NCBI RefSeq assembly: GCF_018143015.1
Contig: NC_054750.1
Span: 8,708,501 to 8,772,500 of the forward strand
Reading direction: 5' to 3'
Origin: Lytechinus variegatus
Taxonomy: Eukaryota > Echinodermata > Echinoidea > Temnopleuroida > Toxopneustidae
Length of the DNA stretch: 64,000 nt
Shown here: piece after piece, positions 39,701 to 47,364 of the stretch
Numbering within the stretch: the stretch's first letter is position 1
How the letters are laid out: the number at the start of each line of letters is the position of its first letter
Position numbers and translations under genes: made by a program
Notes under the pieces: generated by a model
The model's database searches: none
Seen by the model: only the letters and a program-made list of their open reading frames with translations
Told to the model about the DNA's origin: nothing

Positions 39701-42700
39701 GCTAAGTTTGACTAAAATCATGCAAGTGCTAAGCACTGCCTATGCCATTGGTAATATTTGCATGCCAAATCTCTTGCAAGCACAATAGCATTCTCACCTC
39801 GACTTAATACCATAATTTCACAAGAATTAAGTTTTTAACCATTTTAATAATGTCAGGAAGAGGGTAAAGTCAATATTTAAACCTGAAGATGCCATCTATT
39901 CTGCATGCATAATTTATCGTATGTTCACAAAATGTGAAATCTAGATACCTTTACAATGACAATGAAGGTCATCCTCTTGGACCTTCACAGGATGGCCTTC
40001 AATACTGCTGGGAATCTCACATGGGTCTTTATGCTTGAGCTCAGACTGGATACTAAGCTTTGTCTGATAGTCCAATAGGGGAGAGTCTGGATTGGAGCTT
40101 GGTACAATATCATCTTCAACTGATTCACTGTAAAAAAAAAATAATAATGTATCGCTAATAGATATTGTAAAATAAAGGTGTTGAACATTCTTACAGAGAA
40201 GATTCAAGAGTTGCCAACTAGTTACTAAAAGCTATGATTAACATGCTACATGAAATGCATCTCTAAGGGATTCATATGAATTTATATTGTGCGAAATTGT
40301 AACTAATCCAAAGAAGTTCATACGTTAACGGGCCACCATGGTCCAAAGCCAAGGGGAAAAGTAAGAAGACATGAGCCATCTTGAAAGAAAAATGTGTTCG
40401 CTTACAAGTAGGATATATGTCTTACAAAAATGCTCAGAAAGAAACATGTTCAACAAAGGATTAGAGTAGGAGATTCTCACATAACTGCAATCAAAATTTA
40501 ATAACTTGTTAAATATAATATAATTTCACTATACTTTTCTGAGACTCTCACCCAAATTATCTTGAACATAGTGTTTAATAGTTTAAAAGGGGAGTTCATT
40601 CTGGTTTCAAGTATAAAACAGAACAATAAGAGAAACAAAAACAAAGGTTTCATGAAAATTCATCACATAATATCAGCACAATACATTGTCAAAGGTAGAT
40701 GCTTTGCTTACAAATGAAGTGTTTCTTCCGAGATTGTCTCTAATCCTCGTTCAAAAGAAGAAGGAACAATTTGCCTCAAGGATTCTTTTATTCCAGAACA
40801 ATCAGTCAAGGAGCTTAATGTACTCTTGCCTTTCACTGTTTGAAAAAATAAATAAAAGAAATTAATCACTGATTATGAAGCATTCACCATCACTTCTATT
40901 CTGCATTTAGTGATCAGAAATATCTAACCCCTTTAGGCTTGCATGTTTCTTTATATTCAGGATTATTGAAACACAATCTTAAATTCATTAATACCTCATA
41001 GAATTCAAAGTCAAAACCATCTTTTTTAAAAATTTGCTTCTTCTGTTGAAATTACATGTACATGTATTTGTAAAGTTGCACAAATTGATGAGACTTTGTC
41101 ACACACAAAAATGCATAGTATACTTTCATTCAAGCAACTTCAGGTTTGAAAATTCAAGACTAAGTTCAAGTTGAGGAGAAAAAAAGACAATCGCTCATTG
41201 GGGTAGGAAACTTCTTTAAACTGTGCATTGCTAGTGTTGCACTCTTTCTGCTCTATTATCAAATATAACTCCAGTGTTTGAAAAACTTAACTTAATTAAT
41301 TTCTTAGCATCTCTGTCTATTACTGAATAGGCCTACACATGGGAAGAGAAAAACTTAATTTAGCAATAAGATCCAAGAAAATTGTTAAATTATACGGTAC
41401 GCACTAAAGTGATTTTTGCTGACAAATTTTGGTTGCAGCCAATCAGATGCAAGGATCTAGGAAGCTAATAACAATAGTATAAATTACTGCAGAGACTTTC
41501 TTCATGAAATGTTCCCAAGTTGTAGTTCTTATTACTTACATTTAAGCCAAGGCAATTTGTAACTGTCATCATCTCTTTTGACATTTGAATGAACATCAAG
41601 ACTTGATGGCAGAGCCAAGAGGAATATACTCAGGAAATTTTGATGCTCTTTAATTGCCTAGAAAAAAGAGAATGACAAAAACTGCAAGCAGATCTACAAC
41701 TTGTTTTGTGAACTTAGAGTTAGTAATAATTATTTAGATTTAGGCTAAGTTTATTTTATGAAATAAATTCATTTTTAGACTCAGCAGTGTGCTAGACTAG
41801 ATCTAACTTAATTAGAACTACTGTACATCAGGAGTACATGTACATCAAGACTAAGTCAACATCTACTGTAGATCAACAATATCAATTTTCTTCAACTCAT
41901 AATGATAGACCTAGATCTACTTGACCTTGTGCTCAAAATTTGGATAGTAACCTTGCCCTTGTTCATGCATACACTTTCTAACCAGACACGGGAGGTGTAG
42001 GAACATGATGAATGGTAGGGGGCCCTAAGGCTACGCACCACTCATCGCGCATGCAGTTTTTAATAGCAAATGTGCACTTTGTGTGTGACTGCAGAGTGAT
42101 GAATGATTCCTAGGCTTTTTCATTTTTCTACGGAAGCTGCAGTTAATTCAAATTTATTTATTTCACTTCCATCAAACAAAGACAAATTGTATACCATATA
42201 TAAACCTAAATATATGTATCCATTGCAAAAAAAATAATAATACATATGTTGTGAAAAAACACTTAGACAATTTGGGCAACACATTGTTGGTTTTGAACAT
42301 GTATACTATTTTTCAATAGAAGTTTAAATTAAGATGGAAATGGAGGGACCCACTAAAAAGCAATGCTTGTACAATGTGGGCCCCCTCAAAATATAGATAA
42401 CACAACAAATAACAAAGTACAAATACATATATATAATGAAAAGACAAAACAAATAAATGGGAGAAATACAAAATAAATACGAAGTTATCAAAAAATGCAG
42501 TTTGATATAGGACAAAACAACCCGTCCTGAAATATATCCACCCTTCCCCCATCCACCCCCCCCAAAAAAAGAGAAGAAAAAAAAACCAATAATCTCTGTA
42601 AATTGCAGAGAAAACCCACAACTCTGGAATTTTTTAGTTATTTTCACTTTAATGTCATATTATCCTATTATATATAAAGTATAATGAACAACATATGTTA

Positions 42701-43510
42701 GAAATTGAAGCACAGGAAATAATTCTTCTTTTTTTGCGTGATAAATCGAGCGCATAGACTAGAGCTCTCAAGGACCCCTTCTATTCTAACTAAAGTTACA
42801 TCGGGCGGCAAAATCAAGAGGTGTTCGAAAAACACAGCAGGATTTTATTTTGAGGTTTTTATATTTTCTATTTGGTTAGGCCCCCTAATCTAAGGCCTAA
42901 TTAATATTAATGTTGATCTTTTTTTTAGATCTAGGCCTAGTCATTTGCCACAAAATAAGTGAAAGATAATTTGTTCAAATATCAAAATTGGCATAGCCAT
43001 AGCCATAGGCCTAGGTTCTAACATTAGGCCCAAGTTGGATTCTAGACTAGGCCTAGAGGTTCTTAGTTGTTAATATCATTATCATTTGTTAATAAACCTA
43101 CAAGGACAAAGTCATACTAGGCCTAAAAAGTGCCTTTTTTTGCCCCTCCCCCCCCCCCCCTCACTCGATCAGAACCATTGAAAGCCTAGACTCTAGACCA
43201 CGTACGGTACTAGATTTCCATATAGCAAATTTTAATTACTAAATATTAACAATCTTTGGTCCAATCGTCGCTTTCCTTTTTTTTCTTCTAACAGTTGATT
43301 TAAACTAACGCTGCTAATGTTAGATAATGCCATAATGCACGTCCATCGGCATGGCAGGGAGCTCCACCGCGCCGGGGCGGGGAGGCCCGACCGACGGAAG
43401 TCGAAAAAGGGGCGATCCGGTTTCGACAAACACAAACAGTTAATTAATTAGGCTTAAAGTTATATCTACTTTACCTCGAAAGCGTAGTCAAGTGCTAAAT
43501 ACCGTGGCAT
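18589..43510 (-). CDS. SHOC1: SHOC1/ZIP2 ortholog, meiotic crossover (ZMM) protein, 29 coding exons
   Basis: In vertebrates SHOC1 (shortage in chiasmata 1, yeast Zip2) is a nuclear meiotic protein. It forms an XPF-ERCC1-like complex with SPO16, binds branched recombination intermediates and promotes crossovers. Twenty-nine minus-strand exons join in consistent phase to 1,644 codons plus stop. Residues 706-839 hold the helical segment ([31 protein letters not shown]). Residues about 840-1,043 hold the XPF-like core ([59 protein letters not shown]). Residues 1,075-1,169 hold [10 protein letters not shown] and the helix-hairpin-helix-like [13 protein letters not shown]. The last exon ends with [13 protein letters not shown] see no catalytic GDX(n)ERKX3D motif, as expected for this non-nuclease family. 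The start is the first ATG after an acceptor; the upstream frame is open for five codons, so a further 5' coding exon is not excluded. It is longer than mammalian SHOC1 because of large, probably disordered, regions. Confidence 0.85.
19141..19357 (-). CDS. SHOC1: SHOC1 coding exon 28
   Basis: Acceptor CATCTGATAG, donor ATAG|GTAAGT. Enters in phase 0, leaves in phase 1. Encodes [20 protein letters not shown] and a Gln/Tyr-rich segment ending FPDAI. Confidence 0.75.
19615..19859 (-). CDS. SHOC1: SHOC1 coding exon 27
   Basis: Acceptor ACGTACAG, donor CAG|GTGAGA. Enters in phase 1, leaves in phase 0. Encodes [18 protein letters not shown] to [15 protein letters not shown], also likely disordered. 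Confidence 0.8.
20209..21058 (-). CDS. SHOC1: SHOC1 coding exon 26, large disordered exon (850 bp)
   Basis: Acceptor CCTACACACAG, donor GGAC|GTAAGT. Enters in phase 0, leaves in phase 1. Encodes [18 protein letters not shown] and about 280 residues rich in Ser, Asp, Arg, His and Gln (for example [17 protein letters not shown]). IKSEP resembles a sumoylation consensus (psi-K-x-E). Otherwise it is low in hydrophobic residues and likely unstructured. Confidence 0.85.
21456..21602 (-). CDS. SHOC1: SHOC1 coding exon 25, helix-hairpin-helix-like region
   Basis: Acceptor CCTTATTTCAG, donor TCT|GTAAGA. Phase 0 both ends. Encodes [20 protein letters not shown], resembling the HhH2 turn of XPF-family proteins, then [20 protein letters not shown]. 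Confidence 0.85.
21776..22344. mobile_element. Palindromic MITE with TTAA duplication, SHOC1 intron 24
   Basis: Ends AGGTCAAGTCCACCCCAG and TTGGGGTGGACTTGTCCT are inverted and flanked by TTAA (21,772-21,775 and 22,345-22,348). The arms of about 200 bp are recognisably complementary (for example the ATCCGATTTTGATGAAATTT block on one side and its complement on the other). No coding capacity. Confidence 0.75.
22466..22603 (-). CDS. SHOC1: SHOC1 coding exon 24
   Basis: Acceptor CCCCAACTAG, donor AAG|GTTTGT. Phase 0 both ends. Encodes [25 protein letters not shown] and [15 protein letters not shown]. Confidence 0.85.
22890..22983 (-). CDS. SHOC1: SHOC1 coding exon 23
   Basis: Acceptor TTTATCAG, donor AAG|GTAAGG. 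Enters in phase 2, leaves in phase 0. Encodes [18 protein letters not shown] and [11 protein letters not shown]. Confidence 0.85.
23309..23539 (-). CDS. SHOC1: SHOC1 coding exon 22, second part of the XPF-like core
   Basis: Acceptor TCAATTACAG, donor AACAG|GTATGT. Phase 2 to phase 2. Encodes [39 protein letters not shown] and [27 protein letters not shown] sits where an active nuclease would have ERK...D, so the site is not catalytic. Confidence 0.9.
24011..24324. mobile_element. MITE with GGCCCGTATTCTGAAGTCAG ends, SHOC1 intron 21
   Basis: The inverted termini (24,011 and 24,324) match over about 28 bp. ATT flanks both ends, but a longer target duplication is not clear. The centre is AT-rich and non-coding. 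Confidence 0.7.
24421..24526 (-). CDS. SHOC1: SHOC1 coding exon 21
   Basis: Acceptor TTACACCCATAG, donor ACAAG|GTAAAT. Enters in phase 1, leaves in phase 2. Encodes [20 protein letters not shown] then [15 protein letters not shown], matching the family's hydrophobic strand and helix. Confidence 0.85.
25561..25833 (-). CDS. SHOC1: SHOC1 coding exon 20, first part of the XPF-like core
   Basis: Acceptor TTTAACATTTAG, donor GATG|GTATGT. Phase 1 to phase 1. Encodes [16 protein letters not shown], then the family hallmark [20 protein letters not shown] and [16 protein letters not shown]. Confidence 0.9.
26396..26468 (-). CDS. SHOC1: SHOC1 coding exon 19
   Basis: Acceptor TTCCCATAG, donor AGAG|GTAAAT. 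Enters in phase 0, leaves in phase 1. Encodes [20 protein letters not shown]. Confidence 0.75.
26640..26684 (-). CDS. SHOC1: SHOC1 coding exon 18 (45-bp microexon)
   Basis: Acceptor TTTTTCTTGCAG, donor CAA|GTTAGT. Phase 0 at both ends, so skipping would keep the frame. Encodes [15 protein letters not shown]. Confidence 0.7.
26969..27120 (-). CDS. SHOC1: SHOC1 coding exon 17
   Basis: Acceptor ATTTTACAG, donor AAG|GTATGT. Enters in phase 1 (required, since the other two frames have stops) and leaves in phase 0. Encodes [20 protein letters not shown] and [17 protein letters not shown]. Confidence 0.8.
27484..27636. mobile_element. Short mariner-like MITE with TA duplication, SHOC1 intron 16
   Basis: Inverted ends CAGCGCGTATC and ATACGCACTG, each with a poly-A/T run, lie between TA dinucleotides (27,482-27,483 and 27,637-27,638). 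The CAG(T/C)GCGT terminus is close to that of the larger palindrome at 62.46 kb. The element sits inside the proposed U12-type intron. Confidence 0.65.
27753..27884 (-). CDS. SHOC1: SHOC1 coding exon 16, followed by a U12-type donor
   Basis: Acceptor TTTTGACAG. It encodes [20 protein letters not shown] to [10 protein letters not shown] and leaves in phase 1. The only GT in the open frame near its end (TAT|GTACAT) would leave phase 0 and put a stop in the next exon. Splitting AAAG|ATATCCTAAG instead gives phase 1 and restores the frame. ATATCCT is the U12-type donor consensus. Confidence 0.75.
28962..29090. repeat. Short inverted repeat, SHOC1 intron 15
   Basis: GGGGAGTGTTTCATGAAG at 28,962 and its partial complement TTTCATGAAATGCACCCC near 29,090 bound a 130-bp MITE-like unit. 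A related but less complete copy appears near 41,400-41,520. Confidence 0.45.
29137..29301 (-). CDS. SHOC1: SHOC1 coding exon 15
   Basis: Acceptor TTTTCAAG, donor ACAG|GTATCT. Phase 1 to phase 1. Encodes [20 protein letters not shown] to [16 protein letters not shown], which begins the conserved globular half of the protein. Confidence 0.85.
29603..29818. mobile_element. Palindromic MITE with GGGGGGTGTTTCACAAAG ends, SHOC1 intron 14
   Basis: Arms of about 50 bp (TTTAAGTATGACTTAGG... and its complement) close a GC-rich loop containing several GCGC words. No target duplication is evident. Confidence 0.7.
30255..30532. mobile_element. MITE with GGGCCCCATCTTACAAAG ends, SHOC1 intron 14
   Basis: GGGCCCCATCTTACAAAGTG at 30,255 is answered by TTGTTACAAAACGGGGCTC at about 30,512-30,530, and internal parts are also complementary. 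It ends about 20 bp from the exon 14 donor. Confidence 0.5.
30554..30691 (-). CDS. SHOC1: SHOC1 coding exon 14
   Basis: Acceptor TTTAAAG, donor ACAG|GTAAGA. Phase 1 to phase 1. Encodes [19 protein letters not shown] and a basic stretch [17 protein letters not shown]. Confidence 0.8.
31270..31471 (-). CDS. SHOC1: SHOC1 coding exon 13
   Basis: Acceptor ATTCACAG, weak donor AATG|GTTTGT. Enters in phase 0, leaves in phase 1. Encodes a Lys/Glu linker, the segment [17 protein letters not shown] and a proline tract [10 protein letters not shown]. Confidence 0.8.
32098..32249 (-). CDS. SHOC1: SHOC1 coding exon 12
   Basis: Acceptor TTCAATAG, donor GAG|GTAAAA. Enters in phase 1, leaves in phase 0. 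Encodes an acidic, Ser-rich linker ([33 protein letters not shown]), likely disordered. Confidence 0.75.
33655..33909 (-). CDS. SHOC1: SHOC1 coding exon 11
   Basis: Acceptor CGTCTTCAG, donor ATAG|GTATTT. Phase 1 to phase 1. Encodes [35 protein letters not shown] and a C-terminal acidic stretch. Confidence 0.8.
34717..34817 (-). CDS. SHOC1: SHOC1 coding exon 10
   Basis: Acceptor TTTTACCCAG, donor AAAG|GTGAGA. Enters in phase 2, leaves in phase 1. Encodes a lysine-rich segment ([19 protein letters not shown]) that could be a nuclear localisation signal, then [13 protein letters not shown]. Confidence 0.75.
35304..35448 (-). CDS. SHOC1: SHOC1 coding exon 9
   Basis: Acceptor TTTATAG, donor TT|GTAAGT. 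Enters in phase 1, leaves in phase 2. Encodes [19 protein letters not shown] to LPITPISC, Ser/Thr-rich. Confidence 0.75.
36107..36265. mobile_element. Small MITE, SHOC1 intron 8
   Basis: Inverted ends of about 32 bp: CAGGGTCCCGTTGCAC with ACTTTTTACCTGAG on the left, and CTCAGGTAAAAAGT then TGCAACAGGCCCCTG on the right. No coding capacity. Confidence 0.7.
36668..37429. mobile_element. TTAA-flanked element with CCCTAA ends, SHOC1 intron 8
   Basis: TTAA occurs at 36,664-36,667 and 37,430-37,433. Inside, inverted ends (CCCTAATTCTCCTGGGG and CCCCGGGAGATTTAGGG) are followed by G/C runs around GGGGCCATAATG on both sides. The centre is AT-rich with no frame. Confidence 0.6.
37500..37589 (-). CDS. 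SHOC1: SHOC1 coding exon 8
   Basis: Acceptor AGTTTCTAG, donor GAAG|GTAATG. Phase 1 to phase 1. Encodes [18 protein letters not shown] to KLNCE. Confidence 0.75.
37940..38072 (-). CDS. SHOC1: SHOC1 coding exon 7, GC donor
   Basis: Acceptor TGTGAAAG; donor is the GC type, ACAG|GCAAGT. Enters in phase 0, leaves in phase 1. Encodes [19 protein letters not shown] to KQFDWSET. The phase match with the next exon supports the GC donor. Confidence 0.75.
38435..38546 (-). CDS. SHOC1: SHOC1 coding exon 6
   Basis: Acceptor TCTATAG, donor GAA|GTGAGT. Enters in phase 2, leaves in phase 0. Encodes [18 protein letters not shown] to KDKQQNNEE. Confidence 0.75.
39252..39417 (-). CDS. SHOC1: SHOC1 coding exon 5
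   Basis: Acceptor TATTAG, donor GTATGT. Enters in phase 1, leaves in phase 2. Encodes [18 protein letters not shown] to [11 protein letters not shown]. Confidence 0.8.
39949..40127 (-). CDS. SHOC1: SHOC1 coding exon 4
   Basis: Acceptor poly-T then ACAG, donor GTATCTAG. Enters in phase 2, leaves in phase 1. Encodes an acidic, Ser/Pro-rich segment [14 protein letters not shown] ... [11 protein letters not shown]. Confidence 0.75.
40712..40835 (-). CDS. SHOC1: SHOC1 coding exon 3
   Basis: Acceptor TTCAAACAG, donor GTAAGC. Enters in phase 1, leaves in phase 2. Encodes [15 protein letters not shown] to [13 protein letters not shown]. No known motif. Confidence 0.7.
41540..41657 (-). CDS. SHOC1: SHOC1 coding exon 2
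   Basis: Acceptor TTTTTTCTAG, donor T|GTAAGTAA. It enters in phase 0 and leaves in phase 1. It encodes [20 protein letters not shown] and a charged stretch ending LPWLK. Confidence 0.8.
42240..42480 (-). mobile_element. LINE 3'-UTR fragment, SHOC1 intron 1
   Basis: On the minus strand the sequence GGGGGCCCACATTGTACAAG then TGCTTTTTAGTGGGTCC matches the 3' UTR box of the decayed LINE at 13.36-13.42 kb. It is a 5'-truncated tail only. The minus-strand frames over it are spurious. Confidence 0.55.
43475..43510 (-). CDS. SHOC1: SHOC1 coding exon 1 (start codon)
   Basis: The exon spans 43,525 (acceptor TTTTTGCAG) to 43,475 (donor GAG|GTAAAG). Translation begins at the ATG at 43,510 and gives only 12 residues, [12 protein letters not shown]. 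It ends in phase 0. A non-coding first exon must lie upstream, probably in the GC-rich sequence at 43.6-43.7 kb. Confidence 0.75.
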
Positions 43511-43525
43511 GCTTAATCTATGGTT

Positions 43526-44289
43526 CTGCAAAAATGAGAGTAAAATGGATCTTTACTTTAGGTTTAGTTTAGTATCTTGCTCACACTCACAGACACAGTC
43601 ATACTTTCATGGGCGGCGCCGGCCGGGCTATATCGATCCGATATTACGGTTACTCGATATATCGCGCGCGCTGAATTAATTTTTTACACCCGCCCCCTCC
43701 TCGTTATTATCATTTTTTCAACTAGCAGCCAAAAACGGCTATAGGCCCCTATAGGCCCTCTACCTCTCTTTGTATTACCCTTCCTTCTTTTTTTTCGTTC
43801 CAAGTCATTTTTTCTCCTCTTTTATTTTGTTTTCCACCTGCTGCTGCTGCTAGTAGGGGCACAAAACAAGTCACTATATAAAAACAAACAAAGTAAGAGA
43901 CTTCAGATCTAAAAGGAGTTGAATGTAGGCCATGTTCTTAGATTCGACTACAATAGACTACCATAAATGGACCATTCATGAATCAAATCATTAATATAAG
44001 ACCCAAACTTGGGGGCCTACATGCAAAACATGTCAACTGTAGGCCTATCGAATTTGATTTCTACCAAGCATGCGCGTACTAGTATCGATTTTGCAACCCG
44101 GAGGGCCCGGCCTAATTTTGGCTCTCCTGTGAACTTTTGGAAAATGTCGCCCCGCGGCCCTCCCGCCAGGCAGTGGCGCACTGTTTGTCACGGCAAGGGG
44201 GGGGGGGGCACCAGCAAACTTTTTTAGATCCTTGGTCGTGCAAAGCGCACTCGATCACTAGGTATACTTAGAGACATTTTAAGGACTGT
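43526..44289. other. Putative SHOC1 5' region, GC-rich
   Basis: Upstream of the first coding exon. It includes a CpG-dense patch at 43,610-43,680 (GGGCGGCGCCGGCCGGGC) that could hold the non-coding first exon and promoter. It continues with pyrimidine-rich sequence and a CAGTGGCGCACTG repeat end at 44,170. No TATA-linked start can be fixed. Confidence 0.35.
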
Positions 44290-44297
44290 GACTTTAA

Positions 44298-45159
44298 AAG
44301 GAGAGGGGAAGGCGGGGTAAGTTGTGACAGTTTTTGCTTTTTGCATGTTAGAATTGATATGATTAATAATCTTGTCAAAATAAGTACCTTGCCTTGAAAT
44401 TTAATTCTTCTGAAATATTTTCCACCTATATATAACTTTCTATCCCCACACTGAAAGTCATCGTGACCTTTGAAAAAAACGATGTCAAATGGCTCAACTT
44501 GCCCCATATATGGGGTAAGTTTGAGCCACCTTCTGGGGTAAGTTGAGCCACAAAAACTATGTACAAAATGTATGGGGGAGAACCAGCATGTCAATTTTTT
44601 GTTTAAAGTCTTTTCACTTGCTAATTCTCTATAAATACTAACATCCTGTAAAAGGAAAAGAGCAGTCATGTAAATTTGCTCCTTTCAGCCTGCATTTCAA
44701 TCGATATTTATGGTTTGTTTGTTTTTTAAGATACATTACCATAGGAATTACCATGGCTCAACTTGCCCCATGCTGTTTGGCTCAACTTACCCCAGTCCGA
44801 ACTTAGTGCGATAATTTTGTATCCACACATTTATTATGCATCCATCATATAAAAGACTAATGAAGATCCATACCTGGACTAATAATGTTGTTATCATGTC
44901 TTTATTATATTTAAAGACGTGTGTGTTTATAAAGCACTTATCTACTTCACACTCTTTTTTACTTTTTTGGCTGAAATTCATATTTTTCCCTCTAAAAAAC
45001 TACTTTTTGTTTCAAAGTTGGAAACAATGTGGTGGGGTTAGTGGTTATGCTATGGGTCATCAATACATGACACCACCACAATGTCTGACTCATTCATTAT
45101 TGGCCTGGGGCTGGTGGCTCAACTTGCCCCTATGCTCAACTTACCCCGCCTTCCCCTAC
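44298..45159. mobile_element. Inverted-repeat element with GGGGTAAGTTGAGCC motifs
   Basis: The ends AGGGGAAGGCGGGGTAAGTT (44,298) and AACTTACCCCGCCTTCCCCT (ending 45,158) are inverted. Internal copies of GGGGTAAGTTGAGCCA and its complement recur at 44,500-44,550, 44,755-44,800 and 45,118-45,146. The plus-strand frame at 44,836 is probably spurious. Its right end is interrupted by the 45,160-47,355 element. Confidence 0.65.
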
Positions 45160-47355
45160 GGGTATCTGGAAAACGAAGACCGGGGACACGTATCACACTC
45201 GTGTGAAAGCGTTTGTAGTTCACGCACGAAGCGTGTACAAAGCAGTGCAAAGTGTGTACAAAACACGTGCGCGGGTTAGAATGGACTTTGGACCTTGCCC
45301 CCTACACATGTTATCCCATTGACATAACGCATGTCCCCGGTCTTCGATCTTCGTTTTCCAGACCTGTTGTTGGGTGTCTGGAAAACGAAGACAGAAGACC
45401 GGGGCCATCGCATCCGTCTAGCTAAAATAAACCATTATTATATTCAGATCAAATTCAGGAATATTCTGATATTGGATATGTAATGAATTATGATTGGTTA
45501 ATGATTAATTGTATGGATATCGTAATGTGAATGATAATTGATTGAGCAATATATCGCGCTCAGCTCAGCTGGCATTAAAATTTTATACCATTGACATAAC
45601 GCATGTCCCCGGTCTTCGATCTTCGTTTTCCAGACCTGTTGTTGGGTGTCTGGAAAACGAAGACAGAAGACCGGGGCCATCGCATCCGTCTAGCTAAAAT
45701 AAACCATTATTATATTCAGATCAAATTCAGGCCGGAATATTCTGATATTGGATATGTAATGAATTATGATTGGTTAATGATTAATTGTATGGATATCGTA
45801 ATGTGAATGATAATTGATTGAGCAATATATCGCGCTCAGCTCAGCTGGCATTAAAATTTTATACCATTGACATAACGCATGTCCCCGGTCTTCGATCTTC
45901 GTTTTCCAGACCTGTTGTTGGGTGTCTGGAAAACGAAGACAGAAGACCGGGGCCATCGCATCCGTCTAGCTAAAATAAACCATTATTATATTCAGATCAA
46001 ATTCAGGAATATTCTGATATTGGATATGTAATGAATTATGATTGGTTAATGATTAATTGTATGGATATCGTAATGTGAATGATAATTGATTGAGCAATAT
46101 ATCGCGCTCAGCTCAGCTGGCATTAAAATTTTATGCCATTGACATAACGCATGTCCCCGGTCTTCGATCTTCGTTTTCCAGACCTGTTGTTGGGTGTCTG
46201 GAAAACGAAGACAGAAGACCGGGGCCATCGCATCCGTCTAGCTAAAATAAACCATTATTATATTCAGATCAAATTCAGGAATATTCTGATATTGGATATG
46301 TAATGAATTATGATTGGTTAATGATTAATTGTATGGATATCGTAATGTGAATGATAATTGATTGAGCAATATATCGCGCTCAGCTCAGCTGGCATTAAAA
46401 TTTATACCATTGACATAACGCATGTCCCCGGTCTTCTGTCTTCGTTTTCCAGACACCCAACAACAGGTCTGGAAAACGAAGACCGGGGACATGCGTAATG
46501 TCTATGGCAGTAAAATAATTGCAAACGCCAGTTGAGTCGAGTCTGCTTGTATATGTACGTGATTGCGCAGTATGAGGTGTATTGTATGCAAGTTTTCAGT
46601 TTTATGACAGTTTTGAGAATTGCAATGGCTGAATTCCGTGGGTGAAATAAATTATGTACGTTATAATTGTTATGTATTCTTATGCCCTATGATAACGATA
46701 TTCACAGAAGTAACCATAACTTAGCCGCCGCCAATCATCGCAGATGACGTATCCAAGATCAAAATATTCCTGAATTTGATCTGAATATTATAGGCCTATC
46801 TTAGCTAGACAAAATTTTACGCGATCCCCGGTCTTCTGTCTTCGTTTTCCAGACACCCAACAACAGGTCTGGAAAACGAAGATCGAAGACCGGGGACATG
46901 CGTTATGTCAATGGTAGTAAAATTTTAATGCCAGCTGAGTTGAGCGCGATATATTGCTCAATCAATTATCATGCATCACGATATCCATACAATTAATCAT
47001 TAAGTTATCAGCCAATTATAACTGATTACATATCCAATATCAGAATATTTCTGAATTTGATCTGAATATAATAATGGTTTATTTTAGCTAGACGGATGCG
47101 ATCCCCGGTCTTCTGTCTTCGTTTTCCAGACACCCAACAACGGGTTTGGAAAACGAAGATCGAAGACCGGGGACCCACGCATTGTCAATGGGAGAACATG
47201 TGTAGGCGGCAAGGTCCAAAGTCCATTCTAACCCGCGCACGTGTTTTGTACACACTTTGCACTGCTTTGTACACACTTCGTGCGTGCACTACAAGCGCTT
47301 TCACACGAGTGTGATATGTGTCCCCGGTCTTCGGTCTTCGTTTTCCAGACACCCC
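45160..47355. mobile_element. Foldback element with four ~272-bp tandem units and 9-bp target duplication
   Basis: Outer ends GGGTATCTGGAAAACGAAGA (45,160) and the inverted TCTTCGTTTTCCAGACACCC (to 47,355) are flanked by the direct repeat TTCCCCTAC (45,151-45,159 and 47,356-47,364). About 190 bp of each arm is inverted, including a TACACACTTTGCACTGCTTT block. Between the arms, a unit starting at CATAACGCATGTCCCCGG repeats at about 45,329, 45,601, 45,877, 46,149 and 46,420 (periods 272, 276, 272 and 271 bp). Each unit contains its own smaller inverted repeat of the terminal motif. A 9-bp duplication points towards Mutator-like transposition; no transposase is present. Confidence 0.8.
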
Positions 47356-47364
47356 TTCCCCTAC

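Noticed and set aside
43232-43435. Minus-strand frame rich in Arg/Pro ([20 protein letters not shown])
   Set aside because: It lies in SHOC1 intron 1 in a GC-rich insert; it has no acceptor or donor that fits the gene's phase.
44836-45279. 147-residue plus-strand open frame
   Set aside because: It crosses the junction between two inserted elements and reads through terminal inverted repeats; no conserved domain.
45160-47355. CRISPR-like array of direct repeats
   Set aside because: Units are 272 bp, nearly identical throughout, with inverted termini and a target duplication, in an animal genome.
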